NCBI GenBank assembly: GCA_036556695.1
Contig: DATBIY010000001.1
Location: 1 to 45,255, forward strand
Length of the DNA: 45,255 bases
Reading direction: 5' to 3'
DNA from: DASSCW01 sp036556695
Lineage (GTDB): Bacteria; Chloroflexota; Limnocylindria; QHBO01
Under the pieces are notes generated by a model that saw nothing but the letters and a program-made list of their open reading frames with translations, was not told the DNA's origin and ran no database searches. Positions 7,179 to 15,060 of this stretch are shown here, one piece after another. Both the position numbers and the translations under genes were made by a program. The stretch's first letter is position 1. Each line of letters opens with the position of its first letter.

Positions 7179-8512
7179 TGGGACGCCTCTTCGGAACCGA
7201 TGGAATCCGCGGCGTTGCCGGCGTCGATCTGACCGCCGACCTGGCCAATGGTCTGGGCCGGGCGGTGGGGCACCTGCTGAGCGGCCCCGGCCGCAGCGTG
7301 GTGGTGGGGCAGGACACTCGTCAGTCCGGCGACATGCTGGTTGCCGCCCTGAGTGAGGGCCTGACAGCGGCCGGCTCGGACGTCGTCTCCCTGGGAGTGG
7401 TGACCACCCCGTGCCTGGTCCACGCGGCGGCCAGCGGTGATTACGCCGCGGGCGTGATGGTCTCCGCCTCGCACAATCCGCCGGCCGACAACGGGCTGAA
7501 GGTCATCTCGGCCGACGGTCGCAAGGTCGACGATGCGGTGGAGGACGAGCTCGAGCGCCTGATCCTGCGTGCGGAGGCGCTGCCCGGCAGCCCCGAAGAC
7601 CAGGTGGGAGAGCTGCGCCACGACTCCAGCGCCGTGGCGCGCTACCGCGAGCACCTGCTGGACGCGGCCGGCGAAGCGCTGCGTGGCCTGCGCATCGGGC
7701 TCGACTGCGCCAACGGCTCGGCGTCGGGCATCGCGCCGCAGCTCTTCGGATCGGCCGGCGCCGTGGTGACCGCCATCCACGCTGAGCCTGACGGCATGAA
7801 CATCAACGTGGACGCCGGCTCCACCCACCCCGAGGCGCTGCAGGCCCTGGTCTGCGAGAACAGGCTGGACATGGGCTTCGCCTTCGATGGTGACGCGGAC
7901 CGGCTCATCGCGGTCGACGAGCGAGGCGAGCTGGTGGACGGCGACGCGGTGATGGGCATCTGCGCGCTGCGCATGGCGGCCGACGGCACGCTGCGCAACG
8001 GAATCCTGGTGGCAACCGTCATGAGCAACGGCGGCCTGCAGCGCGCGATCGAGGCCGCCGGTGGCCAGCTGATCCGCACGCCGGTCGGCGACCGGCACGT
8101 GCTGGAGGCCATGGAACGCTCCGGCGCCGCGCTAGGCGGCGAGCAGTCCGGCCACGTCATCTTTCGCGATCGCGCCACCACGGGAGACGGGATGCTGACC
8201 GCGATCGAGCTGGTCAAGGCGGTGCGCGCCGCCGGCGGGCCGAGCCTGGGCGAGCTGGCCGGCCGCATTCCGAAGCTTCCGCAGGTGATGCTAAACTCGG
8301 CCGTCCGCCACAAGGACTCGTGGGAGCTCGACCCGTCGTTCGCGGCGGCGGTCGCCGAGGCGGAGAAGCGCCTCGGAGAGCGGGGGAGGATCCTGATCCG
8401 GCCGTCCGGCACCGAGCCGCGGCTGCGAATCATGGTCGAGGGAGATCGGCTGGACGAGATTACCGAGATTGCACACGCGCTGGACGAGCTCGCCCAGGCG
8501 CGCCTGAACTAG
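7178..8512 (+). CDS. glmM: Phosphoglucosamine mutase
   Basis: GlmM converts glucosamine-6-phosphate to glucosamine-1-phosphate on the way to UDP-GlcNAc. The 444-residue product starts GRLFGTDGIRG, has the phosphoserine loop VSASHNP with Ser98, the Mg-binding DGDADR at about 237-242, the sugar-specificity loop GGEQSGH, and the phosphate-binding RPSGTEPRLRIMVE near the end. Length and motifs match the family. It is encoded between ybbR and glmS, so the cyclic-di-AMP cyclase, its regulator and the two amino-sugar enzymes form one transcription unit. Confidence 0.97.
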   Translation: MGRLFGTDGIRGVAGVDLTADLANGLGRAVGHLLSGPGRSVVVGQDTRQSGDMLVAALSEGLTAAGSDVVSLGVVTTPCLVHAAASGDYAAGVMVSASHNPPADNGLKVISADGRKVDDAVEDELERLILRAEALPGSPEDQVGELRHDSSAVARYREHLLDAAGEALRGLRIGLDCANGSASGIAPQLFGSAGAVVTAIHAEPDGMNINVDAGSTHPEALQALVCENRLDMGFAFDGDADRLIAVDERGELVDGDAVMGICALRMAADGTLRNGILVATVMSNGGLQRAIEAAGGQLIRTPVGDRHVLEAMERSGAALGGEQSGHVIFRDRATTGDGMLTAIELVKAVRAAGGPSLGELAGRIPKLPQVMLNSAVRHKDSWELDPSFAAAVAEAEKRLGERGRILIRPSGTEPRLRIMVEGDRLDEITEIAHALDELAQARLN

Positions 8513-8525
8513 GAGAGGAGGCGCC

Positions 8526-10355
8526 ATGTGCGGCATCGTCGGCTACGTCGGCCCGCGTGACGCGGCGCCAATCCTGCTCGACGGGTTGCGTCGGCTCGAG
8601 TACCGCGGCTATGACTCCGCCGGCATCGCCCTGTTGACCGAGGCGGGCAACGTCTTCGTCGAGAAGAAGGCGGGCAAGCTCAGCAACCTGACCGACCACC
8701 TGAACGGCAGCGCGCCGGCCGGCCACCCGGGCATTGCCCACACCCGCTGGGCGACGCATGGCCGCCCGAATGACGTCAACGCTCATCCCCACACCGACTG
8801 CACCGGCAAGCTGGCCCTGATCCACAACGGGATCATCGAGAACTACCGCGAGCTCAAGGACCGGCTCCTGGCCGAAGGCCACGCGTTCAAGAGCGAGACC
8901 GATACCGAAGTGCTGGCGCATCTCATCGAGTCGCGCTACACGGGAGACCTGGTGGAGGCAGTGCGGCTGGCGCTCAACGAGGTGCGCGGCGCGTACGCCA
9001 TCGGCGTCATGCACACCGACCACCCCGACCGGATCGTTGGTGCCCGGATGAACGTGCCCCTGATCGTTGGCCTGGGCGACGGCGAGGGATTCCTGGCCAG
9101 CGACGTGCCGGCCATCCTGGAGCACACCAAGAACGTGGTCATCCTCAGCGAGGGCGACATCGCCGACGTCACGGCCGATGGCGTGCGCGTGCTGCAGATG
9201 GACGGCGGCGCGGTGCAGCGCGACGTGACGCGCATCAAGTGGAACATCGAGGCTGCCGAGAAGGGTGGCTTCGCGCACTTCACCCTCAAGGAGATCTACG
9301 AGCAGCCGCACGCCATCCAGGAGGCGATGCGCGGCCGGGTTAGCCCCGACGGCGAGGTGACGTTGCCCGAGCTGGATGCCATCGAGGATCGGCTGCTCGC
9401 CGCGGAGCGGGTCTACGTGGTCGGCTGCGGCACCGCTCGGATCGCGGCCGACGTGGGCGCCTACCTCATCCAGCAGTGGGCCGGCATGCCGGCCTATTCC
9501 CAGATCGGCAGCGAGATGCGCTACTCGCCCCCACCGATCGACGACAAGACCCTGGTCATCAGCGTCAGCCAGTCCGGCGAGACGGCGGATACCCTGGCCC
9601 CCACCCGCCTGGCCGATGAGAGCGGCGCCACCATCGTGGTGGTGACCAACGTCGTCGGCAGCGCGCTGACGCGAGATGCCGACGCGGTCTGCTATCTGCA
9701 GGCCGGCCCGGAGGTGGCGGTGGCCTCCACCAAGGCGTTCGTGACCCAGGTGCTGGTGCTGCAGCTCATCGCGCTGCGCATGGCCCAGCTGCGCGGCCGG
9801 ATGAGCCCCCGGCGGGTGAGCGTCTACGGTCGCGCCATGCGCGAGCTGCCGCGACTGGCGGCCGACACGCTGAAGATCGCACCGCAGGTCAAGAAGCTGG
9901 CGCTGCGCTGGAACCGCGTGCGCAACGTGATGTACATCGGTCGCGCACTGGGCTTCCCGGTGGCCATGGAAGGCGCCCTAAAGCTCAAGGAGCTGTCTTA
10001 CGTGCACGCTGAGGGCTACGCCGCCGGCGAGCTCAAGCACGGGCCGATCGCGCTGCTGGACGCCGACACGCCGCTGGTGGCGGTGGCCACCCGCGGCGAG
10101 ACCTACGAGAAGGTGGTCAGCAACGTGGCCGAGGTGCGGGCTCGTGAGGCGCCAGTGGTGGCAGTGGCCACCGAGGGAGACGAGGAGATCACCCGCTATG
10201 CCCAGGAGGTGCTCTACGTGCCGCAGGCGCTCGAGGAGCTGACCCCCATCCTGGCCGTCCTGCCGCTGCAGCTGCTGGCCTACGAGGTGGCGGTGGCGCG
10301 TGGCACGGACGTCGACCAGCCGCGCAACCTGGCCAAGTCGGTCACCGTCGAGTAG
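8526..10355 (+). CDS. glmS: Glutamine-fructose-6-phosphate aminotransferase (isomerizing)
   Basis: GlmS makes glucosamine-6-phosphate from fructose-6-phosphate and glutamine, the first step towards UDP-GlcNAc. The N-terminal glutaminase domain starts with catalytic Cys2 (MCGIVGYVG) and includes HTRWATHG and HNGIIENY. Two SIS sugar-isomerase domains follow (VGCGTARIAADVGAY, SQSGETADTLAP, and GRALGFPVAMEGALKLKELS), and the protein ends with PRNLAKSVTVE, the conserved C-tail. The 609-residue length is normal. AGGAGAGGAGG at 8511-8521 is one of the strongest ribosome binding sites in the window. I saw no glmS ribozyme upstream; only 13 bases separate it from glmM. Confidence 0.97.
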   Translation: MCGIVGYVGPRDAAPILLDGLRRLEYRGYDSAGIALLTEAGNVFVEKKAGKLSNLTDHLNGSAPAGHPGIAHTRWATHGRPNDVNAHPHTDCTGKLALIHNGIIENYRELKDRLLAEGHAFKSETDTEVLAHLIESRYTGDLVEAVRLALNEVRGAYAIGVMHTDHPDRIVGARMNVPLIVGLGDGEGFLASDVPAILEHTKNVVILSEGDIADVTADGVRVLQMDGGAVQRDVTRIKWNIEAAEKGGFAHFTLKEIYEQPHAIQEAMRGRVSPDGEVTLPELDAIEDRLLAAERVYVVGCGTARIAADVGAYLIQQWAGMPAYSQIGSEMRYSPPPIDDKTLVISVSQSGETADTLAPTRLADESGATIVVVTNVVGSALTRDADAVCYLQAGPEVAVASTKAFVTQVLVLQLIALRMAQLRGRMSPRRVSVYGRAMRELPRLAADTLKIAPQVKKLALRWNRVRNVMYIGRALGFPVAMEGALKLKELSYVHAEGYAAGELKHGPIALLDADTPLVAVATRGETYEKVVSNVAEVRAREAPVVAVATEGDEEITRYAQEVLYVPQALEELTPILAVLPLQLLAYEVAVARGTDVDQPRNLAKSVTVE

Positions 10356-10369
10356 CGCCGCCGATCCGC

Positions 10370-10747
10370 ATGAGCCGGCACGAGATCGGGGTCGACCTCG
10401 TCGACATCGACCGCATCGTGGCGGTGCTCGGCCGCTTCCCGGACCGCTTCCGGCAGCGGGTGCTGACCGAGGGCGAGGCCCGCTACTGCCGCAACAAGGT
10501 GGAGCGCATCGCCGGACGCTGGGCGGCCAAGGAGGCGATCAGCAAAGTGCTGGGGCTGGGAGTGCGCGGCGTCGGCTGGCGAGAGATCGAGATCCTGCCC
10601 AACCGCGCCGGCGCGCCGCAGGTGACGCTGCACGCCCGGGCGGCCGCGCGCGCCGCCTACCTGGACCTCGAGGACGTGACCGTCTCGATCTCGCACGAGC
10701 GGCGCATGGCGGTGGCCGTGGCCATCGCACATCGTCGCGAGGGATAG
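10370..10747 (+). CDS. acpS: Holo-[acyl-carrier-protein] synthase
   Basis: AcpS transfers 4'-phosphopantetheine from CoA to acyl carrier protein. The 125-residue product has the family pattern: EIGVDLVDIDRI with the metal-binding Asp near residue 9, then RWAAKEAISKVLG with the catalytic KEA, and VSISHERRMAVAVAIA at the end. Length is typical. The gene lies 14 bases after glmS and is followed by nnrD and alr, an arrangement (acpS-nnrD-alr) seen in many Gram-positive-type genomes. Confidence 0.95.
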   Translation: MSRHEIGVDLVDIDRIVAVLGRFPDRFRQRVLTEGEARYCRNKVERIAGRWAAKEAISKVLGLGVRGVGWREIEILPNRAGAPQVTLHARAAARAAYLDLEDVTVSISHERRMAVAVAIAHRREG

Positions 10748-10750
10748 CCG

Positions 10751-11650
10751 GTGGCGCCTCAGGAGCTGACCGCCGGCTGGGTGGCGGGCCACCTGCCCGC
10801 TCGCCCCGCGGACGCGCACAAGGGCACCTTCGGCCGCGTGCTGGTGGTCGCCGGCTCGCTCGAGTACGCCGGCGCCGCGCTGCTGGCCGGACTGGGGGCC
10901 GCCCGCGCCGGCGCCGGGCTGGTGTGCCTGGCCACGCCCGAATCGGTAGGCACTCGGCTGCTGGGCAGCGTCCCGGAGCTGACCGCCATGCTGCTTGCCG
11001 AGGAGGCCCCGGGGCTGATCGGGCCTGCCGGCTGGCGGCGGGTGGCGACCGAGGCGGCCAGCTACGACGCCGTGGTCGTGGGCCCCGGGCTCGGACGCCA
11101 TCCGGCCACCCAGCGCCGCCTGCGCGGATTCCTGGCCGACCTGCGCATGCCGCTGCTCATCGACGCGGACGGCCTCAACGCTCTGGCTGCCGACGAGCGC
11201 TGGTGGGGACCGCTGCGCGCCCCGACGGTGGTGACGCCGCATCCGATCGAATTCGCGCGGCTGCTGGGTAAGACCCCGGGCGAGCAGCCGCCGAGCACGG
11301 ACGACGAGCGCGTGGAGGCCGCGAAGGCCGCCGCCGTGCGCTGGCGCACCACGGTCGTGCTGAAGGGGGCGCGGACCATCGTTGCTTCGCCGGACGGCGA
11401 GCTGCTGCGCTCCAGCGTGGCTACCGCCGCGCTGGCCACGGCGGGCAGCGGAGACGTGCTGTCGGGCGCGATCGGCGCGTTCCTGGCCGCGGGCCGCGGT
11501 CCGCTGCAGGCGGCAGGCTGCGGCGTGGCGGTCCACGGGGCGGCCGGAATCCTGGCCGAGCAGCGGATCGGCACGGCGGGGGTGATGGCCAGCGATCTGG
11601 CCGGCCTGCTGCCCGAGGCGATCCGCCAGCTGCGCGGCAGCGGATCGTGA
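10751..11650 (+). CDS. nnrD: ADP-dependent NAD(P)H-hydrate dehydratase (NnrD)
   Basis: The enzyme repairs hydrated NAD(P)H. The 299-residue protein has only the ribokinase-like C-terminal domain of the YjeF family: HKGTFGRVLVVAGS near the start, DADGLNALA in the middle, TPHPIEFARLLG, and the nucleotide-binding ATAGSGDVLSGAIGAF. The YjeF-N epimerase (NnrE) domain that is often fused is absent here and not seen elsewhere in the window. The GTG start at 10751 lies three bases after acpS. A 14-bp tandem duplication covers its last codons and the start of alr. Confidence 0.92.
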   Translation: MAPQELTAGWVAGHLPARPADAHKGTFGRVLVVAGSLEYAGAALLAGLGAARAGAGLVCLATPESVGTRLLGSVPELTAMLLAEEAPGLIGPAGWRRVATEAASYDAVVVGPGLGRHPATQRRLRGFLADLRMPLLIDADGLNALAADERWWGPLRAPTVVTPHPIEFARLLGKTPGEQPPSTDDERVEAAKAAAVRWRTTVVLKGARTIVASPDGELLRSSVATAALATAGSGDVLSGAIGAFLAAGRGPLQAAGCGVAVHGAAGILAEQRIGTAGVMASDLAGLLPEAIRQLRGSGS

Positions 11651-11668
11651 GCCGCGGATCGTGAGCCG
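11641..11668 (+). repeat. 14-bp tandem direct repeat at the nnrD-alr junction
   Basis: CGGATCGTGAGCCG occurs twice in direct succession (11641-11654 and 11655-11668). Each copy contains GTGA. The first GTGA holds the nnrD stop; the second holds the alr start GTG at 11661. The GTG of the first copy opens a five-codon frame that ends at TGA 11662-11664, overlapping the alr start. Confidence 0.9.
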
Positions 11669-12797
11669 CGGGACTCCCGGCAGCCCGCATCGCGCCTGGG
11701 TCGAGATCGACCACGAGGCGCTGCGCCACAACCTGGGCGTGTTGCGGGGGCTGGCCGGCGACGGCAAGCAGGTGATCGCCGTCGTCAAGGCGAACGCCTA
11801 CGGCCACGGTGCGCAGGAGGTCAGTCGCACGTTGCAGGCAGCGGGCGTCGAGCGGCTGGCGGTGGCCACCTTGGACGAGGGGGTGGAGCTGCGGCGTGGC
11901 GGCATCAGCGGCCCATTGCTCGTGCTGTGGACGCTGGGCGACCCGGAGGCGCTGCTGGCAGTGGAGCACGACCTGGAGGCGACCGTCCAGGACCTCGCCG
12001 GCGTCGAGCGTTTGGAGCAGGCCGCGGCCGACGCCCGGCACCGGCTATCGGTCCATCTGGAGATCGACACCGGCCTGGGCCGGCAGGGCGCCACCCCCGG
12101 GGAGGCGGTGGGGGTAGCGACCCGGGTGGCGCGCAGCCGCCATCTGGCCCTGGCCGGCACATTCAGCCACCTTGCGGTCCCCGGCGAGGACGACGCGTAC
12201 ACCGACGTCCAGCTGCTGCGGCTGGCGCAGGCGCTCGACGCCATGCGCTCGGCCGGCGTGGATCCGGGCCTGGTTCACGTGTCTGCAACAGGCGGCATGC
12301 TTGCCGGCGCGGGCGCCTTCGCCGATGCGGTGCGCCCCGGGCTGGGCCTGTACGGCCTCCTGCCGGCCTGGGCCGCCGATCGCGACCCAGGCCTGCGCCC
12401 GGTGCTCAGCCTGAAGGCGCGCCCGCTCCGCGTGTTCGACCTGGCGGCTGGCGCGGCCATCGGCTACGGGCTGCGCTTCCGCGCGACGCGTGCCACGCGC
12501 ATCGCCACCCTGGGCATCGGCTATGGCGACGGCTGGCCGCGTGCGCATGCCAACAACGGCGCCGTACTGCTGCGCGGGCGGCGGGTGCCCATCGTCGGCG
12601 CCGTTTCCATGGATGGCTTGACCGTCGATGTGGGCGAAATCGATGATGTAACCTACGCCGACGAGTTCGTCCTGATCGGTGAGCAGCAGGGCGCCACGAT
12701 CGGCGTCGAGGAGGTTGCTGCCGAGCGGCGGACCATCAATTACGAAGTGACGACGGCACTGCGCGGCAGGCTCCCGCGACTCCACCGGGGAGCGTAG
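11661..12797 (+). CDS. alr: Alanine racemase
   Basis: Alr is a PLP enzyme that interconverts L- and D-alanine for peptidoglycan. The 378-residue product shows the PLP-lysine motif AVVKANAYGHG (Lys43), the LHLEIDTGLGRQG-like strand (VHLEIDTGLGRQG), GTFSHLA, VRPGLGLYGL, and the C-terminal domain with AAIGYGLRFRA (catalytic Tyr) and GYGDGWPR. Size matches the family. The GTG start at 11661 is in the second copy of a 14-bp tandem repeat; starting at the first copy would hit a stop after five codons. Confidence 0.95.
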   Translation: MSRGTPGSPHRAWVEIDHEALRHNLGVLRGLAGDGKQVIAVVKANAYGHGAQEVSRTLQAAGVERLAVATLDEGVELRRGGISGPLLVLWTLGDPEALLAVEHDLEATVQDLAGVERLEQAAADARHRLSVHLEIDTGLGRQGATPGEAVGVATRVARSRHLALAGTFSHLAVPGEDDAYTDVQLLRLAQALDAMRSAGVDPGLVHVSATGGMLAGAGAFADAVRPGLGLYGLLPAWAADRDPGLRPVLSLKARPLRVFDLAAGAAIGYGLRFRATRATRIATLGIGYGDGWPRAHANNGAVLLRGRRVPIVGAVSMDGLTVDVGEIDDVTYADEFVLIGEQQGATIGVEEVAAERRTINYEVTTALRGRLPRLHRGA

Positions 12798-12827
12798 GCT
12801 CCGCCGCTCCCTCAACGAGCAAGCGAG

Positions 12828-13358
12828 ATGGCTGTCCCGATCGAGATCGACGTATGGCAGGGGGACGTGGCCGAGCTCGAGGTCGACGCGATCATCGTGC
12901 CGGCCAACGAGAGCCTGTTCATGACCAGCCCAGTGGCCCGCTCGGTGAAGCGCCTCGCCGGTGATGCGGTCGAGCTCGAGGCCGTGCGCCAGGGTCCGGT
13001 AGAGGCCGGCAGCGCGGTGGTCACCGCCGGCGGCAACCTCGCCGCCCCGTACCTGATTCATACCGTCGCCGTTGGCCACGAGCTGCGCGTTGATCGCGAT
13101 CGGCTGGTGGCAGCCCTGAACGCCGCCTTCGAGATCGCCGCCAGGCTGTCCCTGGTGCGCATCGCCATGGCGCCCGTCGGCCTGGAGCACGGAGCCTTCA
13201 GCGCCGATGATGCGGCCGGCGCTCTGGCCGAGGTGCTGGCCGATCGGACCCGCCGGGAGCAGCCGGTGCCTGCCTCGCTGGTCTTAGCTGTCAGCTCGCC
13301 GCAGGAGGCCGCGGCCTTCCGAACCGCCAGCGAGGCTGTGCGAGCCGCCGCCACATGA
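12828..13358 (+). CDS. Macro-domain protein
   Basis: The 176-residue protein resembles macro domains, which bind or hydrolyse ADP-ribose and related nucleotides. Visible features are the first strand and loop VWQGDVAELEVDAIIVPANESL (the GDI..l.vDAIVnpAN pattern), PVARSVKRLAG, GPVEAGSAVVTAGGNL and the strand YLIHTVA. The catalytic-loop sequence NxxLxxGgGV is altered here to ESLFMTSPVARSV, lacking the glycine run, so binding without hydrolysis or another ligand is possible. It lies 30 bases after alr and its stop overlaps the next gene as ATGA, tying it to the uncharacterised membrane gene train downstream. Confidence 0.75.
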   Translation: MAVPIEIDVWQGDVAELEVDAIIVPANESLFMTSPVARSVKRLAGDAVELEAVRQGPVEAGSAVVTAGGNLAAPYLIHTVAVGHELRVDRDRLVAALNAAFEIAARLSLVRIAMAPVGLEHGAFSADDAAGALAEVLADRTRREQPVPASLVLAVSSPQEAAAFRTASEAVRAAAT

Positions 13359-13609
13359 GGGACGAGCGCACACGCGCGCTCGCCGATGAGCTCAAGCGGC
13401 GGGGGCTTGCCGCGCCGGCGCTGGTCCTGCTGGAGGCGCATCGGCCTCTGCGACCCCTGCTCAGCAGCCTGGGAACGTTCCTCTCGCCGATTTCGCGGTC
13501 GTTTGCCGCGCGCACTGCAGGCTCCGTGGAGGTGGCGCTGGCCGACGACGAGGCGTACGAGGCCCTGCTCGACGATCTCGCCGACGCGGAAGGTGGCACA
13601 TGGACCTGA
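13355..13609 (+). CDS. Small uncharacterised protein, 84 residues
   Basis: I do not recognise this protein. It is 84 residues, with a charged N-terminal helix (RDERTRALADELKRRG), a Leu-rich middle (APALVLLEAHRPLRPLLSSL) and an acidic C-terminus (DDEAYEALLDDLADAEGG). There is no clear signal or membrane segment. The start ATGA overlaps the stop of the macro-domain gene and its own end overlaps the next gene by ten bases. Such tight coupling on both sides argues for a real gene made together with its neighbours. Confidence 0.7.
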   Translation: MRDERTRALADELKRRGLAAPALVLLEAHRPLRPLLSSLGTFLSPISRSFAARTAGSVEVALADDEAYEALLDDLADAEGGTWT

Positions 13610-14439
13610 GCAAGCTGTTCAGCGACCTGCTGTCCTTCATCGGCGGACAGGTTGGCGCGTCATCGCTGCGGCTTGGCCCCCTGCCCACGCTTGGCGTGCT
13701 GGCCGTGCTGCTGGTCCTGCTGTCGCTGGTCGCGCGCCCGTCGACGCGTTGGATGGTGCGCGACCTCGGCAGGCTGGCGGGGATTCGCCGCGCCATGGCG
13801 CTCGCCGCCGAGGCCGGGGGCGAGGCCGTCCTCTCACTCGGCACCGCCGGCCTGGCGCGCGGCGTTGCCGCCGGGGAGCGGCTGCAGACGCTGGCGGCCA
13901 TGCCCATCCTGGGCCACGTCGCCAGAGCGGCGGCTCGGGCCGGCGTGCCGCTGCGCGTGGTCGCCAACGACCCGGTTGCCGCGCAGCTGGCCGAGGCCGC
14001 GCTGACCGACGCGCACCGCGTGACGGATACCCAGGAGCGCCGCAGCCGATCCCGCGCCGAGTACCTGGGCGAGGGCCGTGCGGTGGCCGCGGCCTGGGCA
14101 ATGAGCGAGGCCGCGCACCCTGCCGCCTCGCTGGTCGACGGCGGGCTCGGAGAAGAGGCCATGCTCCTTCTCGATGGAGCTGCGGACGGCGCAGCCTGGA
14201 CAAGCTTCGGCACTGCGTCGCCCTCGCAGGTCGCCGCGGTGCTGCTCAGCGGTGAAGGCACCCTGGTCGGTCCCGAGCTGTTCCAGGCCACGAGCGACCT
14301 GCGGACGACGGGCCACGAGCGCACCGGGGTGCTGGCCGCCAACCGGCTGCTGCTCGGCGCAGTGGCGGTGGTCATGGTGGCCAGCGTGGTGGCGCTGTCG
14401 ACCGGCATCGACCTGGCCGGCATCCTGGCGGGGCGCTGA
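13600..14439 (+). CDS. DUF6754-like bitopic membrane protein
   Basis: The 279-residue protein has a hydrophobic segment at about 29-45 and another at about 250-272, enclosing a roughly 200-residue Ala-rich soluble domain. Features of that domain are ARGVAAGERLQTLAAMPILG, VVANDPVAAQLAEAALTDAH, EYLGEGRAVAAAWAM and LSGEGTLVGPELFQATSD. This pattern fits the DUF6754 family found mostly in Chloroflexota; no function is known. It starts within the end of the small upstream gene and is followed three bases later by another membrane gene. The family label is from memory of the pattern; the membrane layout is seen directly. Confidence 0.7.
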   Translation: MDLSKLFSDLLSFIGGQVGASSLRLGPLPTLGVLAVLLVLLSLVARPSTRWMVRDLGRLAGIRRAMALAAEAGGEAVLSLGTAGLARGVAAGERLQTLAAMPILGHVARAAARAGVPLRVVANDPVAAQLAEAALTDAHRVTDTQERRSRSRAEYLGEGRAVAAAWAMSEAAHPAASLVDGGLGEEAMLLLDGAADGAAWTSFGTASPSQVAAVLLSGEGTLVGPELFQATSDLRTTGHERTGVLAANRLLLGAVAVVMVASVVALSTGIDLAGILAGR

Positions 14440-14442
14440 TCG

Positions 14443-15060
14443 GTGCGTCGCTCGCTGCCGGTCGCCCTGGTGGCCTTCATCGGCATCCTGCTGCTGCTGG
14501 ACTTCGTCCTCATCAACCCGACGCTTGCCGCTGTGGCCGATGTGCTGCTCGAGCTGACCGTGCTGGTCGCCGCCGGCGCCGCGCTGGCCGGCGCAGTGGC
14601 CCTGGTGCTGCGGCACTGGACGGACCTGGTCGAGCGCCGCGGTGATCCGCCGGGCTCGGTGGTCCTGCTGGCCGGCCTCGGCCTGATGGTGATCGCCGGC
14701 TTCTACCCCGGATCCGCCGGCGCCGGCGACCCGGCGGTGCGCTGGCTGGTCGCCGCGTTCCTGGCGCCGCTCATCGCGGCGCTCTTCGCGCTGCTCTTCA
14801 TCTTCGTGCTGCGCGCGCTGCGGCGCGGCGTGGAACTGCGGCCGCGGCAGATGGCGGTCATGCTGACCGCTGCCGGCATCATGCTGGTGCTGCTGCTGCC
14901 CATTGGTGGCGCCCCGGGCGAATGGCTGGCCGGGGCTGCCGGTTGGGCGCTGGCCGTGCCGATCGGCAGCGTGTTCCGCGGTCTGCTGATCGGCATCGCA
15001 GTGGCCACCGCCATCTCGGCCGCCAGGATCCTGCTGTCGCTGGACGGCTCCGATGACTGA
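14443..15060 (+). CDS. Multi-pass membrane protein, function unknown
   Basis: The 205-residue product is mostly hydrophobic, with about six likely membrane helices: around residues 6-24, 30-56, 70-86, 99-122, 135-150 and 158-198 (the last may be two). Charged loops such as RHWTDLVERRGDPPG and RALRRGVELRPRQ separate them. I recognise no enzyme or transporter motif. The start is GTG at 14443 and the end overlaps the next gene by eight bases. It may be a scaffold partner for the flanking bitopic proteins. Confidence 0.7.
   Translation: MRRSLPVALVAFIGILLLLDFVLINPTLAAVADVLLELTVLVAAGAALAGAVALVLRHWTDLVERRGDPPGSVVLLAGLGLMVIAGFYPGSAGAGDPAVRWLVAAFLAPLIAALFALLFIFVLRALRRGVELRPRQMAVMLTAAGIMLVLLLPIGGAPGEWLAGAAGWALAVPIGSVFRGLLIGIAVATAISAARILLSLDGSDD

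Noticed and set aside
8289..8297. TGCTAAACT near the end of glmM as an extended -10 promoter for glmS
   Set aside because: It lies within conserved glmM coding sequence (QVMLNSAVRH), has no -35 box, and would leave a leader of over 200 bases. Kept as a possibility only; coding constraint explains it.
8512..8526. glmS ribozyme/riboswitch upstream of glmS
   Set aside because: Only 13 bases separate glmM and glmS, too little for the ribozyme fold, and no ribozyme core was found inside the end of glmM.
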